Shown here one piece after another: positions 10,888-24,014 of a stretch of 64,000 bases of DNA (its first letter is position 1; every line of letters begins with the position of its first letter). Source of the stretch: Limanda limanda (lineage: Eukaryota > Chordata > Actinopteri > Pleuronectiformes > Pleuronectidae); assembly GCF_963576545.1 (NCBI RefSeq), contig NW_026870603.1, forward strand, positions 124,001 through 188,000. The letters run 5' to 3'. The notes under the pieces are model-generated. The model ran no database searches. It saw nothing but the letters and a program-made list of their open reading frames with translations, and was not told the DNA's origin. The position numbers and the translations under genes are program-made.

Positions 10888-13286
10888 ATAACTTTTTTTG
10901 TGAAGGTCGGAGAGACTTGGAAAGTGGTTGCATCTGGACTAATTTGGGTCCTGCGGATCGATTGGTACCATCCCCGAGCTTGTACGACCTTCGGAAGAGG
11001 TCGACCGACGAAATTCCCCCAAATCTGAGGAGATATTCTTGAATAACTTTTTTTGTGAAGGTCGGAGAGACTTGCAAGTAGGCTCTACCCCCACTAAATG
11101 GGGTTGCGCGCATCGATCGGTACCATCCTTGAGCTTCTCCGACTTTCGGAAGGGTTAGGGTTAGGGTTAGGGATGAAAGCACATAGGAGAAAGAGATATT
11201 CTTGAATAACTTTTTTTGTGAAGGTCGGAGAGACTTGGAAAGTGGTTGCATCTGGACTAATTTGGGTCCTGCGGATCGATTGGTACCATCCCCGAGCTTG
11301 TACGACCTTCGGAAGAGGTCGACCGACGAAATTCCCCCAAATCTGAGGAGATATTCTTGAATAACTTTTTTTGTGAAGGTCGGAGAGACTTGCAAGTAGG
11401 CTCTACCCCCACTAAATGGGGTAGCGCGCATCGATCGGTACCATCCTTGAGCTTCTCCGACTTTCGGAAGGGTTAGGGTTAGGGATGAAAGCACATAGGA
11501 GAAAGAGATATTCTTGAATAACTTTTTTTGTGAAGGTCGGAGAGACTTGGAAAGTGGTTGCATCAGGACTAATTTGGGTCCTGCGGATCGATTGGTACCA
11601 TCCCCGAGCTTGTACGACCTTTGGAAGAGGTCGACCGACGAAATTCCCCCAAATCTGAGGAGATATTCTTGAATAACTTTTTTTGTGAAGGTCGGAGAGA
11701 CTTGCAAGTAGGCTCTACCCCCACTAAATGGGGTTGCGCGCATCGATCGGTACCATCCTTGAGCTTCTCCGACTTTCGGAAGGGTTAGGGTTAGGGTTAG
11801 GGATGAAAGCACATAGGAGAAAGAGATATTCTTGAATAACTTTGTTTGTGAAGGTCGGAGAGACTTGCAAGTAGGCTCTACCCCCACTAAATGGGGTAGC
11901 GCGCATCGATCGGTACCATCCTTGAGCTTCTCCGACTTTCGGAAGGGTTAGGGTTAGGGTTAGGGATGAAAGCACATAGGAGAAAGAGATATTCTTGAAT
12001 AACTTTTTTTGTGAAGGTCGGAGAGACTTGCAAGTAGGCTCTACCCCCACTAAATGGGGTAGCGCGCATCGATCGGTACCATCCTTGAGCTTCTCCGACT
12101 TTCGGAAGGGTTAGGGTTAGGGTTAGGGATGAAAGCACATAGGAGAAAGAGATATTCTTGAATAACTTTTTTTGTGAAGGTCGGAGAGACTTGCAAGTAG
12201 GCTCTGCCCCCACTAAATGGGGTAGCGCGCATCGATCGGTACCATCCTTGAGCTTCTCTGACTTTCGGAAGGGTTAGGGTTAGGGTTAGGGATGAAAGCA
12301 CATAGGAGAAAGAGATATTCTTGAATAACTTTTTTTGTGAAGGTCGGAGAGACTTGGAAAGTGGTTGCATCTGGACTAATTTGGGTCCTGCGGATCGATT
12401 GGTACCATCCCCGAGCTTGTACGACCTTCGGAAGAGGTCGACCGACGAAATTCCCCCAAATCTGAGGAGATATTCTTGAATAACTTTTTTTGTGAAGGTC
12501 GGAGAGACTTGCAAGTAGGCTCTACCCCCACTAAATGGGGTTGCGCACATCGATCGGTACCATCCTTGAGCTTCTCCGACTTTCGGAAGGGTTAGGGTTA
12601 GGGTTAGGGATGAAAGCACATAGGAGAAAGAGATATTCTTGAATAACTTTTTTTGTGAAGGTCGGAGAGACTTGCAAGTAGGCTCTACCCCCACTAAATG
12701 GGGTAGCGCGCATCGATCGGTACCATCCTTGAGCTTCTCCGACTTTCGGAAGGGTTAGGGTTAGGGTTAGGGATGAAAGCACATAGGAGAAAGAGATATT
12801 CTTGAATAACTTTTTTTGTGAAGGTCGGAGAGACTTGGAAAGTGGTTGCATCTGGACTAATTTGGGTCCTGCGGATCGATTGGTACCATCCCCGAGCTTG
12901 TACGACCTTCGGAAGAGGTCGACCGACGAAATTCCCCCAAATCTGAGGAGATATTCTTGAATAACTTTTTTTGTGAAGGTCGGAGAGACTTGCAAGTAGG
13001 CTCTACCCCCACTAAATGGGGTTGCGCGCATCGATCGGTACAATCCTTGAGCTTCTCCGACTTTCGGAAGGGTTAGGGTTAGGGTTAGGGATGAAAGCAC
13101 ATAGGAGAAAGAGATATTCTTGAATAACTTTTTTTGTGAAGGTCGGAGAGACTTGCAAGTAGGCTCTACCCCCACTAAATGGGGTAGCGCGCATCGATCG
13201 GTACCATCCTTGAGCTTCTCCGACTTTCGGAAGGGTTAGGGTTAGGGTTAGGGATGAAAGCACATAGGAGAAAGAGATATTCTTGA
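10888..13286 (+). repeat. Transition block, 15 units
   Basis: B units start at 10888, 11206, 11518, 12325 and 12806; the A2 starts at 11361. Two markers typical of the rest of the array first appear here: T9G (TTTGTTT) in the A at 11836 and G68A (GCGCAC) in the A at 12480. The B at 11518 has two private changes (CATCAGG and CTTTGGAAG). Confidence 0.88.
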
Positions 13287-14728
13287 ATAACTTTTTTTGT
13301 GAAGGTCGGAGAGACTTGGAAAGTGGTTGCATCTGGACTAATTTGGGTCCTGCGGATCGATTGGTACCATCCCCGAGCTTGTACGACCTTCGGAAGAGGT
13401 CGACCGACGAAATTCCCCCAAATCTGAGGAGATATTCTTGAATAACTTTTTTTGTGAAGGTCGGAGAGACTTGCAAGTAGGCTCTACCCCCACTAAATGG
13501 GGTTGCGCGCATCGATCGGTACTATCCTTGAGCTTCTCCGACTTTCGGAAGGGTTAGGGTTAGGGTTAGGGATGAAAGCACATAGGAGAAAGAGATATTC
13601 TTGAATAACTTTTTTTGTGAAGGTCGGAGAGACTTGCAAGTAGGCTCTGCCCCCACTAAATGGGGTAGCGCGCATCGATCGGTACCATCCTTGAGCTTCT
13701 CTGACTTTCAGAAGGGTTAGGGTTAGGGTTAGGGATGAAAGCACATAGGAGAAAGAGATATTCTTGAATAACTTTTTTTGTGAAGGTCGGAGAGACTTGG
13801 AAAGTGGTTGCATCTGGACTAATTTGGGTCCTGCGGATCGATTGGTACCATCCCCGAGCTTGTACGACCTTCGGAAGAGGTCGACCGACGAAATTCCCCC
13901 AAATCTGAGGAGATATTCTTGAATAACTTTTTTTGTGAAGGTCGGAGAGACTTGCAAGTAGGCTCTACCCCCACTAAATGGGGTTGCGCACATCGATCGG
14001 TACCATCCTTGAGCTTCTCCGACTTTCGGAAGGGTTAGGGTTAGGGTTAGGGATGAAAGCACATAGGAGAAAGAGATATTCTTGAATAACTTTTTTTGTG
14101 AAGGTCGGAGAGACTTGCAAGTAGATCTACCCCCACTAAATGGGGTAGCGCGCATCGATCGGTACCATCCTTGAGCTTCTCCGACTTTCGGAAGGGTTAG
14201 GGTTAGGGTTAGGGATGAAAGCACATAGGAGAAAGAGATATTCTTGAATAACTTTTTTTGTGAAGGTCGGAGAGACTTGGAAAGTGGTTGCATCTGGACT
14301 AATTTGGGTCCTGCGGATCGATTGGTACCATCCCCGAGCTTGTACGACCTTCGGAAGAGGTCGACCGACGAAATTCCCCCAAATCTGAGGAGATATTCTT
14401 GAATAACTTTTTTTGTGAAGGTCGGAGAGACTTGCAAGTAGGCTCTACCCCCACTAAATGGGGTTGCGCGCATCGATCGGTACAATCCTTGAGCTTCTCC
14501 GACTTTCGGAAGGGTTAGGGTTAGGGTTAGGGATGAAAGCACATAGGAGAAAGAGATATTCTTGAATAACTTTTTTTGTGAAGGTCGGAGAGACTTGCAA
14601 GTAGGCTCTACCCCCACTAAATGGGGTAGCGCGCATCGATCGGTACCATCCTTGAGCTTCTCCGACTTTCGGAAGGGTTAGGGTTAGGGTTAGGGATGAA
14701 AGCACATAGGAGAAAGAGATATTCTTGA
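13287..14728 (+). repeat. Eight-unit module, copy 1, plus one A
   Basis: B units start at 13287, 13768 and 14248. Module order: B, A with C82T, A*, B, A with G68A, A, B, A with C82A. Copies of this module start at 13287, 16009, 18732, 21292 and 31077. In this copy the sixth unit is the 162-bp A at 14086, which shortens the offset to the next copy by one base. Confidence 0.87.
14086..14247 (+). repeat. A monomer with small indel (162 bp)
   Basis: GTAGGCTCTAC is replaced by GTAGATCTAC, a net one-base loss with a substitution. This creates an AGATCT (BglII) site that I saw nowhere else in the window. The change shifts the open minus-strand frame and accounts for an unusual 374-codon frame over this segment. 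Confidence 0.85.
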
Positions 14729-17700
14729 ATAACTTTTTTTGTGAAGGTCGGAGAGACTTGGAAAGTGGTTGCATCTGGACTAATTTGGGTCCTGCGGATC
14801 GATTGGTACCATCCCCGAGCTTGTACGACCTTCGGAAGAGGTCGACCGACGAAATTCCCCCAAATCTGAGGAGATATTCTTGAATAACTTTTTTTGTGAA
14901 GGTCGGAGAGACTTGCAAGTAGGCTCTACCCCCACTAAATGGGGTTGCGCGCATCGATCGGTACCATCCTTGAGCTTCTCCGACTTTCGGAAGGGTTATG
15001 GTTAGGGTTAGGGATGAAAGCACATAGGAGAAAGAGATATTCTTGAATAACTTTTTTTGTGAAGGTCGGAGAGACTTGGAAAGTGGTTGCATCTGGACTA
15101 ATTTGGGTCCTGCGGATCGATTGGTACCATCCCCGAGCTTGTACGACTTTCGGAAGAGGTCGACCGACGAAATTCCCCCAAATCTGAGGAGATATTCTTG
15201 AATAACTTTTTTTGTGAAGGTCGGAGAGACTTGCAAGTAGGCTCTACCCCCACTAAATGGGGTTGCGCGCATCGATCGGTACCATCCTTGAGCTTCTCCG
15301 ACTTTCGGAAGGGTTAGGGTTAGGGTTAGGGATGAAAGCACATAGGAGAAAGAGATATTCTTGAATAACTTTTTTTGTGAAGGTCGGAGAGACTTGCAAG
15401 TAGGCTCTACCCCCACTAAATGGGGTAGCGCGCATCGATCGGTACCATCCTTGAGCTTCTCCGACTTTCGGAAGGGTTAGGGTTAGGGTTAGGGATGAAA
15501 GCACATAGGAGAAAGAGATATTCTTGAATAACTTTTTTTGTGAAGGTCGGAGAGACTTGGAAAGTGGTTGCATCTGGACTAATTTGGGTCCTGCGGATCG
15601 ATTGGTACCATCCCCGAGCTTGTACGACCTTCGGAAGAGGTCGACCGACGAAATTCCCCCAAATCTGAGGAGATATTCTTGAATAACTTTTTTTGTGAAG
15701 GTCGGAGAGACTTGCAAGTAGGCTCTACCCCCACTAAATGGGGTTGCGCGCATCGATCGGTACAATCCTTGAGCTTCTCCGACTTTCGGAAGGGTTAGGG
15801 TTAGGGTTAGGGATGAAAGCACATAGGAGAAAGAGATATTCTTGAATAACTTTTTTTGTGAAGGTCGGAGAGACTTGCAAGTAGGCTCTACCCCCACTAA
15901 ATGGGGTAGCACGCATCGATCGGTACCATCCTTGAGCTTCTCCGACTTTCGGAAGGGTTAGGGTTAGGGTTAGGGATGAAAGCACATAGGAGAAAGAGAT
16001 ATTCTTGAATAACTTTTTTTGTGAAGGTCGGAGAGACTTGGAAAGTGGTTGCATCTGGACTAATTTGGGTCCTGCGGATCGATTGGTACCATCCCCGAGC
16101 TTGTACGACCTTCGGAAGAGGTCGACCGACGAAATTCCCCCAAATCTGAGGAGATATTCTTGAATAACTTTTTTTGTGAAGGTCGGAGAGACTTGCAAGT
16201 AGGCTCTACCCCCACTAAATGGGGTTGCACGCATCGATCGGTACTATCCTTGAGCTTCTCCGACTTTCGGAAGGGTTAGGGTTAGGGTTAGGGATGAAAG
16301 CACATAGGAGAAAGAGATATTCTTGAATAACTTTTTTTGTGAAGGTCGGAGAGACTTGCAAGTAGGCTCTGCCCCCACTAAATGGGGTAGCGCGCATCGA
16401 TCGGTACCATCCTTGAGCTTCTCTGACTTTCGGAAGGGTTAGGGTTAGGGTTAGGGATGAAAGCACATAGGAGAAAGAGATATTCTTGAATAACTTTTTT
16501 TGTGAAGGTCGGAGAGACTTGGAAAGTGGTTGCATCTGGACTAATTTGGGTCCTGCGGATCGATTGGTACCATCCCCGAGCTTGTACGACCTTCGGAAGA
16601 GGTCGACCGACGAAATTCCCCCAAATCTGAGGAGATATTCTTGAATAACTTTTTTTGTGAAGGTCGGAGAGACTTGCAAGTAGGCTCTACCCCCACTAAA
16701 TGGGGTTGCGCACATCGATCGGTACCATCCTTGAGCTTCTCCGACTTTCGGAAGGGTTAGGGTTAGGGTTAGGGATGAAAGCACATAGGAGAAAGAGATA
16801 TTCTTGAATAACTTTTTTTGTGAAGGTCGGAGAGACTTGCAAGTAGGCTCTACCCCCACTAAATGGGGTAGCGCGCATCGATCGGTACCATCCTTGAGCT
16901 TCTCCGACTTTCGGAAGGGTTAGGGTTAGGGTTAGGGATGAAAGCACATAGGAGAAAGAGATATTCTTGAATAACTTTTTTTGTGAAGGTCGGAGAGACT
17001 TGGAAAGTGGTTGCATCTGGACTAATTTGGGTCCTGCGGATCGATTGGTACCATCCCCGAGCTTGTACGACCTTCGGAAGAGGTCGACCGACGAAATTCC
17101 CCCAAATCTGAGGAGATATTCTTGAATAACTTTTTTTGTGAAGGTCGGAGAGACTTGCAAGTAGGCTCTACCCCCACTAAATGGGGTTGCGCGCATCGAT
17201 CGGTACAATCCTTGAGCTTCTCCGACTTTCGGAAGGGTTAGGGTTAGGGTTAGGGATGAAAGCACATAGGAGAAAGAGATATTCTTGAATAACTTTTTTT
17301 GTGAAGGTCGGAGAGACTTGCAAGTAGGCTCTACCCCCACTAAATGGGGTAGCGCGCATCGATCGGTACCATCCTTGAGCTTCTCCGACTTTCGGAAGGG
17401 TTAGGGTTAGGGTTAGGGATGAAAGCACATAGGAGAAAGAGATATTCTTGAATAACTTTTTTTGTGAAGGTCGGAGAGACTTGAAAAGTGGTTGCATCTG
17501 GACTAATTTGGGTCCTGCGGATCGATTGGTACCATCCCCGAGCTTGTACGACCTTCGGAAGAGGTCGACCGACGAAATTCCCCCAAATCTGAGGAGATAT
17601 TCTTGAATAACTTTTTTTGTGAAGGTCGGAGAGACTTGCAAGTAGGCTCTACCCCCACTAAATGGGGTTGCGCGCATCGATCGGTACCATCCTTGAGCTT

Positions 17701-18731
17701 CTCCGACTTTCGGAAGGGTTATGGTTAGGGTTAGGGATGAAAGCACATAGGAGAAAGAGATATTCTTGAATAACTTTTTTTGTGAAGGTCGGAGAGACTT
17801 GGAAAGTGGTTGCATCTGGACTAATTTGGGTCCTGCGGATCGATTGGTACCATCCCCGAGCTTGTACGACTTTCGGAAGAGGTCGACCGACGAAATTCCC
17901 CCAAATCTGAGGAGATATTCTTGAATAACTTTTTTTGTGAAGGTCGGAGAGACTTGCAAGTAGGCTCTACCCCCACTAAATGGGGTTGCGCGCATCGATC
18001 GGTACCATCCTTGAGCTTCTCCGACTTTCGGAAGGGTTAGGGTTAGGGTTAGGGATGAAAGCACATAGGAGAAAGAGATATTCTTGAATAACTTTTTTTG
18101 TGAAGGTCGGAGAGACTTGCAAGTAGGCTCTACCCCCACTAAATGGGGTAGCGCGCATCGATCGGTACCATCCTTGAGCTTCTCCGACTTTCGGAAGGGT
18201 TAGGGTTAGGGTTAGGGATGAAAGCACATAGGAGAAAGAGATATTCTTGAATAACTTTTTTTGTGAAGGTCGGAGAGACTTGGAAAGTGGTTGCATCTGG
18301 ACTAATTTGGGTCCTGCGGATCGATTGGTACCATCCCCGAGCTTGTACGACCTTCGGAAGAGGTCGACCGACGAAATTCCCCCAAATCTGAGGAGATATT
18401 CTTGAATAACTTTTTTTGTGAAGGTCGGAGAGACTTGCAAGTAGGCTCTACCCCCACTAAATGGGGTTGCGCGCATCGATCGGTACCATCCTTGAGCTTC
18501 TCCGACTTTCGGAAGGGTTAGGGTTAGGGTTAGGGATGAAAGCACATAGGAGAAAGAGATATTCTTGAATAACTTTGTTTGTGAAGGTCGGAGAGACTTG
18601 CAAGTAGGCTCTACCCCCACTAAATGGGGTAGCGCGCATCGATCGGTACCATCCTTGAGCTTCTCCGACTTTCGGAAGGGTTAGGGTTAGGGTTAGGGAT
18701 GAAAGCACATAGGAGAAAGAGATATTCTTGA
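14729..18731 (+). repeat. 5283-bp-offset duplication, copy 1 (25 units)
   Basis: B units start at 14729, 15047, 15528, 16009, 16490, 16971, 17452, 17770 and 18251. Shared markers with 20012-24014 include two A units with G116T (TTATGG), each followed by a B with C102T, one B with G33A, an A with GTAGCACGC, and a terminal A with T9G. Both copies are 4003 bp with every unit in register. Confidence 0.9.
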
Positions 18732-20011
18732 ATAACTTTTTTTGTGAAGGTCGGAGAGACTTGGAAAGTGGTTGCATCTGGACTAATTTGGGTCCTGCGG
18801 ATCGATTGGTACCATCCCCGAGCTTGTACGACCTTCGGAAGAGGTCGACCGACGAAATTCCCCCAAATCTGAGGAGATATTCTTGAATAACTTTTTTTGT
18901 GAAGGTCGGAGAGACTTGCAAGTAGGCTCTACCCCCACTAAATGGGGTTGCGCGCATCGATCGGTACTATCCTTGAGCTTCTCCGACTTTCGGAAGGGTT
19001 AGGGTTAGGGTTAGGGATGAAAGCACATAGGAGAAAGAGATATTCTTGAATAACTTTTTTTGTGAAGGTCGGAGAGACTTGCAAGTAGGCTCTGCCCCCA
19101 CTAAATGGGGTAGCGCGCATCGATCGGTACCATCCTTGAGCTTCTCTGACTTTCGGAAGGGTTAGGGTTAGGGTTAGGGATGAAAGCACATAGGAGAAAG
19201 AGATATTCTTGAATAACTTTTTTTGTGAAGGTCGGAGAGACTTGGAAAGTGGTTGCATCTGGACTAATTTGGGTCCTGCGGATCGATTGGTACCATCCCC
19301 GAGCTTGTACGACCTTCGGAAGAGGTCGACCGACGAAATTCCCCCAAATCTGAGGAGATATTCTTGAATAACTTTTTTTGTGAAGGTCGGAGAGACTTGC
19401 AAGTAGGCTCTACCCCCACTAAATGGGGTTGCGCACATCGATCGGTACCATCCTTGAGCTTCTCCGACTTTCGGAAGGGTTAGGGTTAGGGTTAGGGATG
19501 AAAGCACATAGGAGAAAGAGATATTCTTGAATAACTTTTTTTGTGAAGGTCGGAGAGACTTGCAAGTAGGCTCTACCCCCACTAAATGGGGTAGCGCGCA
19601 TCGATCGGTACCATCCTTGAGCTTCTCCGACTTTCGGAAGGGTTAGGGTTAGGGTTAGGGATGAAAGCACATAGGAGAAAGAGATATTCTTGAATAACTT
19701 TTTTTGTGAAGGTCGGAGAGACTTGGAAAGTGGTTGCATCTGGACTAATTTGGGTCCTGCGGATCGATTGGTACCATCCCCGAGCTTGTACGACCTTCGG
19801 AAGAGGTCGACCGACGAAATTCCCCCAAATCTGAGGAGATATTCTTGAATAACTTTTTTTGTGAAGGTCGGAGAGACTTGCAAGTAGGCTCTACCCCCAC
19901 TAAATGGGGTTGCGCGCATCGATCGGTACAATCCTTGAGCTTCTCCGACTTTCGGAAGGGTTAGGGTTAGGGTTAGGGATGAAAGCACATAGGAGAAAGA
20001 GATATTCTTGA
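18732..20011 (+). repeat. Eight-unit module, copy 3
   Basis: B units start at 18732, 19213 and 19694. The same eight-unit order starts at 16009 (offset 2723). It fills the gap between the two copies of the 5283-bp-offset duplication. Confidence 0.87.
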
Positions 20012-23000
20012 ATAACTTTTTTTGTGAAGGTCGGAGAGACTTGGAAAGTGGTTGCATCTGGACTAATTTGGGTCCTGCGGATCGATTGGTACCATCCCCG
20101 AGCTTGTACGACCTTCGGAAGAGGTCGACCGACGAAATTCCCCCAAATCTGAGGAGATATTCTTGAATAACTTTTTTTGTGAAGGTCGGAGAGACTTGCA
20201 AGTAGGCTCTACCCCCACTAAATGGGGTTGCGCGCATCGATCGGTACCATCCTTGAGCTTCTCCGACTTTCGGAAGGGTTATGGTTAGGGTTAGGGATGA
20301 AAGCACATAGGAGAAAGAGATATTCTTGAATAACTTTTTTTGTGAAGGTCGGAGAGACTTGGAAAGTGGTTGCATCTGGACTAATTTGGGTCCTGCGGAT
20401 CGATTGGTACCATCCCCGAGCTTGTACGACTTTCGGAAGAGGTCGACCGACGAAATTCCCCCAAATCTGAGGAGATATTCTTGAATAACTTTTTTTGTGA
20501 AGGTCGGAGAGACTTGCAAGTAGGCTCTACCCCCACTAAATGGGGTTGCGCGCATCGATCGGTACCATCCTTGAGCTTCTCCGACTTTCGGAAGGGTTAG
20601 GGTTAGGGTTAGGGATGAAAGCACATAGGAGAAAGAGATATTCTTGAATAACTTTTTTTGTGAAGGTCGGAGAGACTTGCAAGTAGGCTCTACCCCCACT
20701 AAATGGGGTAGCGCGCATCGATCGGTACCATCCTTGAGCTTCTCCGACTTTCGGAAGGGTTAGGGTTAGGGTTAGGGATGAAAGCACATAGGAGAAAGAG
20801 ATATTCTTGAATAACTTTTTTTGTGAAGGTCGGAGAGACTTGGAAAGTGGTTGCATCTGGACTAATTTGGGTCCTGCGGATCGATTGGTACCATCCCCGA
20901 GCTTGTACGACCTTCGGAAGAGGTCGACCGACGAAATTCCCCCAAATCTGAGGAGATATTCTTGAATAACTTTTTTTGTGAAGGTCGGAGAGACTTGCAA
21001 GTAGGCTCTACCCCCACTAAATGGGGTTGCGCGCATCGATCGGTACAATCCTTGAGCTTCTCCGACTTTCGGAAGGGTTAGGGTTAGGGTTAGGGATGAA
21101 AGCACATAGGAGAAAGAGATATTCTTGAATAACTTTTTTTGTGAAGGTCGGAGAGACTTGCAAGTAGGCTCTACCCCCACTAAATGGGGTAGCACGCATC
21201 GATCGGTACCATCCTTGAGCTTCTCCGACTTTCGGAAGGGTTAGGGTTAGGGTTAGGGATGAAAGCACATAGGAGAAAGAGATATTCTTGAATAACTTTT
21301 TTTGTGAAGGTCGGAGAGACTTGGAAAGTGGTTGCATCTGGACTAATTTGGGTCCTGCGGATCGATTGGTACCATCCCCGAGCTTGTACGACCTTCGGAA
21401 GAGGTCGACCGACGAAATTCCCCCAAATCTGAGGAGATATTCTTGAATAACTTTTTTTGTGAAGGTCGGAGAGACTTGCAAGTAGGCTCTACCCCCACTA
21501 AATGGGGTTGCACGCATCGATCGGTACTATCCTTGAGCTTCTCCGACTTTCGGAAGGGTTAGGGTTAGGGTTAGGGATGAAAGCACATAGGAGAAAGAGA
21601 TATTCTTGAATAACTTTTTTTGTGAAGGTCGGAGAGACTTGCAAGTAGGCTCTGCCCCCACTAAATGGGGTAGCGCGCATCGATCGGTACCATCCTTGAG
21701 CTTCTCTGACTTTCGGAAGGGTTAGGGTTAGGGTTAGGGATGAAAGCACATAGGAGAAAGAGATATTCTTGAATAACTTTTTTTGTGAAGGTCGGAGAGA
21801 CTTGGAAAGTGGTTGCATCTGGACTAATTTGGGTCCTGCGGATCGATTGGTACCATCCCCGAGCTTGTACGACCTTCGGAAGAGGTCGACCGACGAAATT
21901 CCCCCAAATCTGAGGAGATATTCTTGAATAACTTTTTTTGTGAAGGTCGGAGAGACTTGCAAGTAGGCTCTACCCCCACTAAATGGGGTTGCGCACATCG
22001 ATCGGTACCATCCTTGAGCTTCTCCGACTTTCGGAAGGGTTAGGGTTAGGGTTAGGGATGAAAGCACATAGGAGAAAGAGATATTCTTGAATAACTTTTT
22101 TTGTGAAGGTCGGAGAGACTTGCAAGTAGGCTCTACCCCCACTAAATGGGGTAGCGCGCATCGATCGGTACCATCCTTGAGCTTCTCCGACTTTCGGAAG
22201 GGTTAGGGTTAGGGTTAGGGATGAAAGCACATAGGAGAAAGAGATATTCTTGAATAACTTTTTTTGTGAAGGTCGGAGAGACTTGGAAAGTGGTTGCATC
22301 TGGACTAATTTGGGTCCTGCGGATCGATTGGTACCATCCCCGAGCTTGTACGACCTTCGGAAGAGGTCGACCGACGAAATTCCCCCAAATCTGAGGAGAT
22401 ATTCTTGAATAACTTTTTTTGTGAAGGTCGGAGAGACTTGCAAGTAGGCTCTACCCCCACTAAATGGGGTTGCGCGCATCGATCGGTACAATCCTTGAGC
22501 TTCTCCGACTTTCGGAAGGGTTAGGGTTAGGGTTAGGGATGAAAGCACATAGGAGAAAGAGATATTCTTGAATAACTTTTTTTGTGAAGGTCGGAGAGAC
22601 TTGCAAGTAGGCTCTACCCCCACTAAATGGGGTAGCGCGCATCGATCGGTACCATCCTTGAGCTTCTCCGACTTTCGGAAGGGTTAGGGTTAGGGTTAGG
22701 GATGAAAGCACATAGGAGAAAGAGATATTCTTGAATAACTTTTTTTGTGAAGGTCGGAGAGACTTGAAAAGTGGTTGCATCTGGACTAATTTGGGTCCTG
22801 CGGATCGATTGGTACCATCCCCGAGCTTGTACGACCTTCGGAAGAGGTCGACCGACGAAATTCCCCCAAATCTGAGGAGATATTCTTGAATAACTTTTTT
22901 TGTGAAGGTCGGAGAGACTTGCAAGTAGGCTCTACCCCCACTAAATGGGGTTGCGCGCATCGATCGGTACCATCCTTGAGCTTCTCCGACTTTCGGAAGG

Positions 23001-24014
23001 GTTATGGTTAGGGTTAGGGATGAAAGCACATAGGAGAAAGAGATATTCTTGAATAACTTTTTTTGTGAAGGTCGGAGAGACTTGGAAAGTGGTTGCATCT
23101 GGACTAATTTGGGTCCTGCGGATCGATTGGTACCATCCCCGAGCTTGTACGACTTTCGGAAGAGGTCGACCGACGAAATTCCCCCAAATCTGAGGAGATA
23201 TTCTTGAATAACTTTTTTTGTGAAGGTCGGAGAGACTTGCAAGTAGGCTCTACCCCCACTAAATGGGGTTGCGCGCATCGATCGGTACCATCCTTGAGCT
23301 TCTCCGACTTTCGGAAGGGTTAGGGTTAGGGTTAGGGATGAAAGCACATAGGAGAAAGAGATATTCTTGAATAACTTTTTTTGTGAAGGTCGGAGAGACT
23401 TGCAAGTAGGCTCTACCCCCACTAAATGGGGTAGCGCGCATCGATCGGTACCATCCTTGAGCTTCTCCGACTTTCGGAAGGGTTAGGGTTAGGGTTAGGG
23501 ATGAAAGCACATAGGAGAAAGAGATATTCTTGAATAACTTTTTTTGTGAAGGTCGGAGAGACTTGGAAAGTGGTTGCATCTGGACTAATTTGGGTCCTGC
23601 GGATCGATTGGTACCATCCCCGAGCTTGTACGACCTTCGGAAGAGGTCGACCGACGAAATTCCCCCAAATCTGAGGAGATATTCTTGAATAACTTTTTTT
23701 GTGAAGGTCGGAGAGACTTGCAAGTAGGCTCTACCCCCACTAAATGGGGTTGCGCGCATCGATCGGTACCATCCTTGAGCTTCTCCGACTTTCGGAAGGG
23801 TTAGGGTTAGGGTTAGGGATGAAAGCACATAGGAGAAAGAGATATTCTTGAATAACTTTGTTTGTGAAGGTCGGAGAGACTTGCAAGTAGGCTCTACCCC
23901 CACTAAATGGGGTAGCGCGCATCGATCGGTACCATCCTTGAGCTTCTCCGACTTTCGGAAGGGTTAGGGTTAGGGTTAGGGATGAAAGCACATAGGAGAA
24001 AGAGATATTCTTGA
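20012..24014 (+). repeat. 5283-bp-offset duplication, copy 2 (25 units)
   Basis: B units start at 20012, 20330, 20811, 21292, 21773, 22254, 22735, 23053 and 23534. It ends at the T9G-marked A at 23852, exactly where copy 1 ends. From 21292 onward it also belongs to the larger repeat shared with 31077-39899. Confidence 0.9.

Noticed and set aside
10613..11887. 424-codon minus-strand open frame (and about 150 similar ones) as a repetitive protein gene
   Set aside because: Frame length is explained by A/B length modulo 3; the same DNA is read in two frames inside one product, starts are mostly GTG, and variants show no codon pattern. No domain is recognisable.
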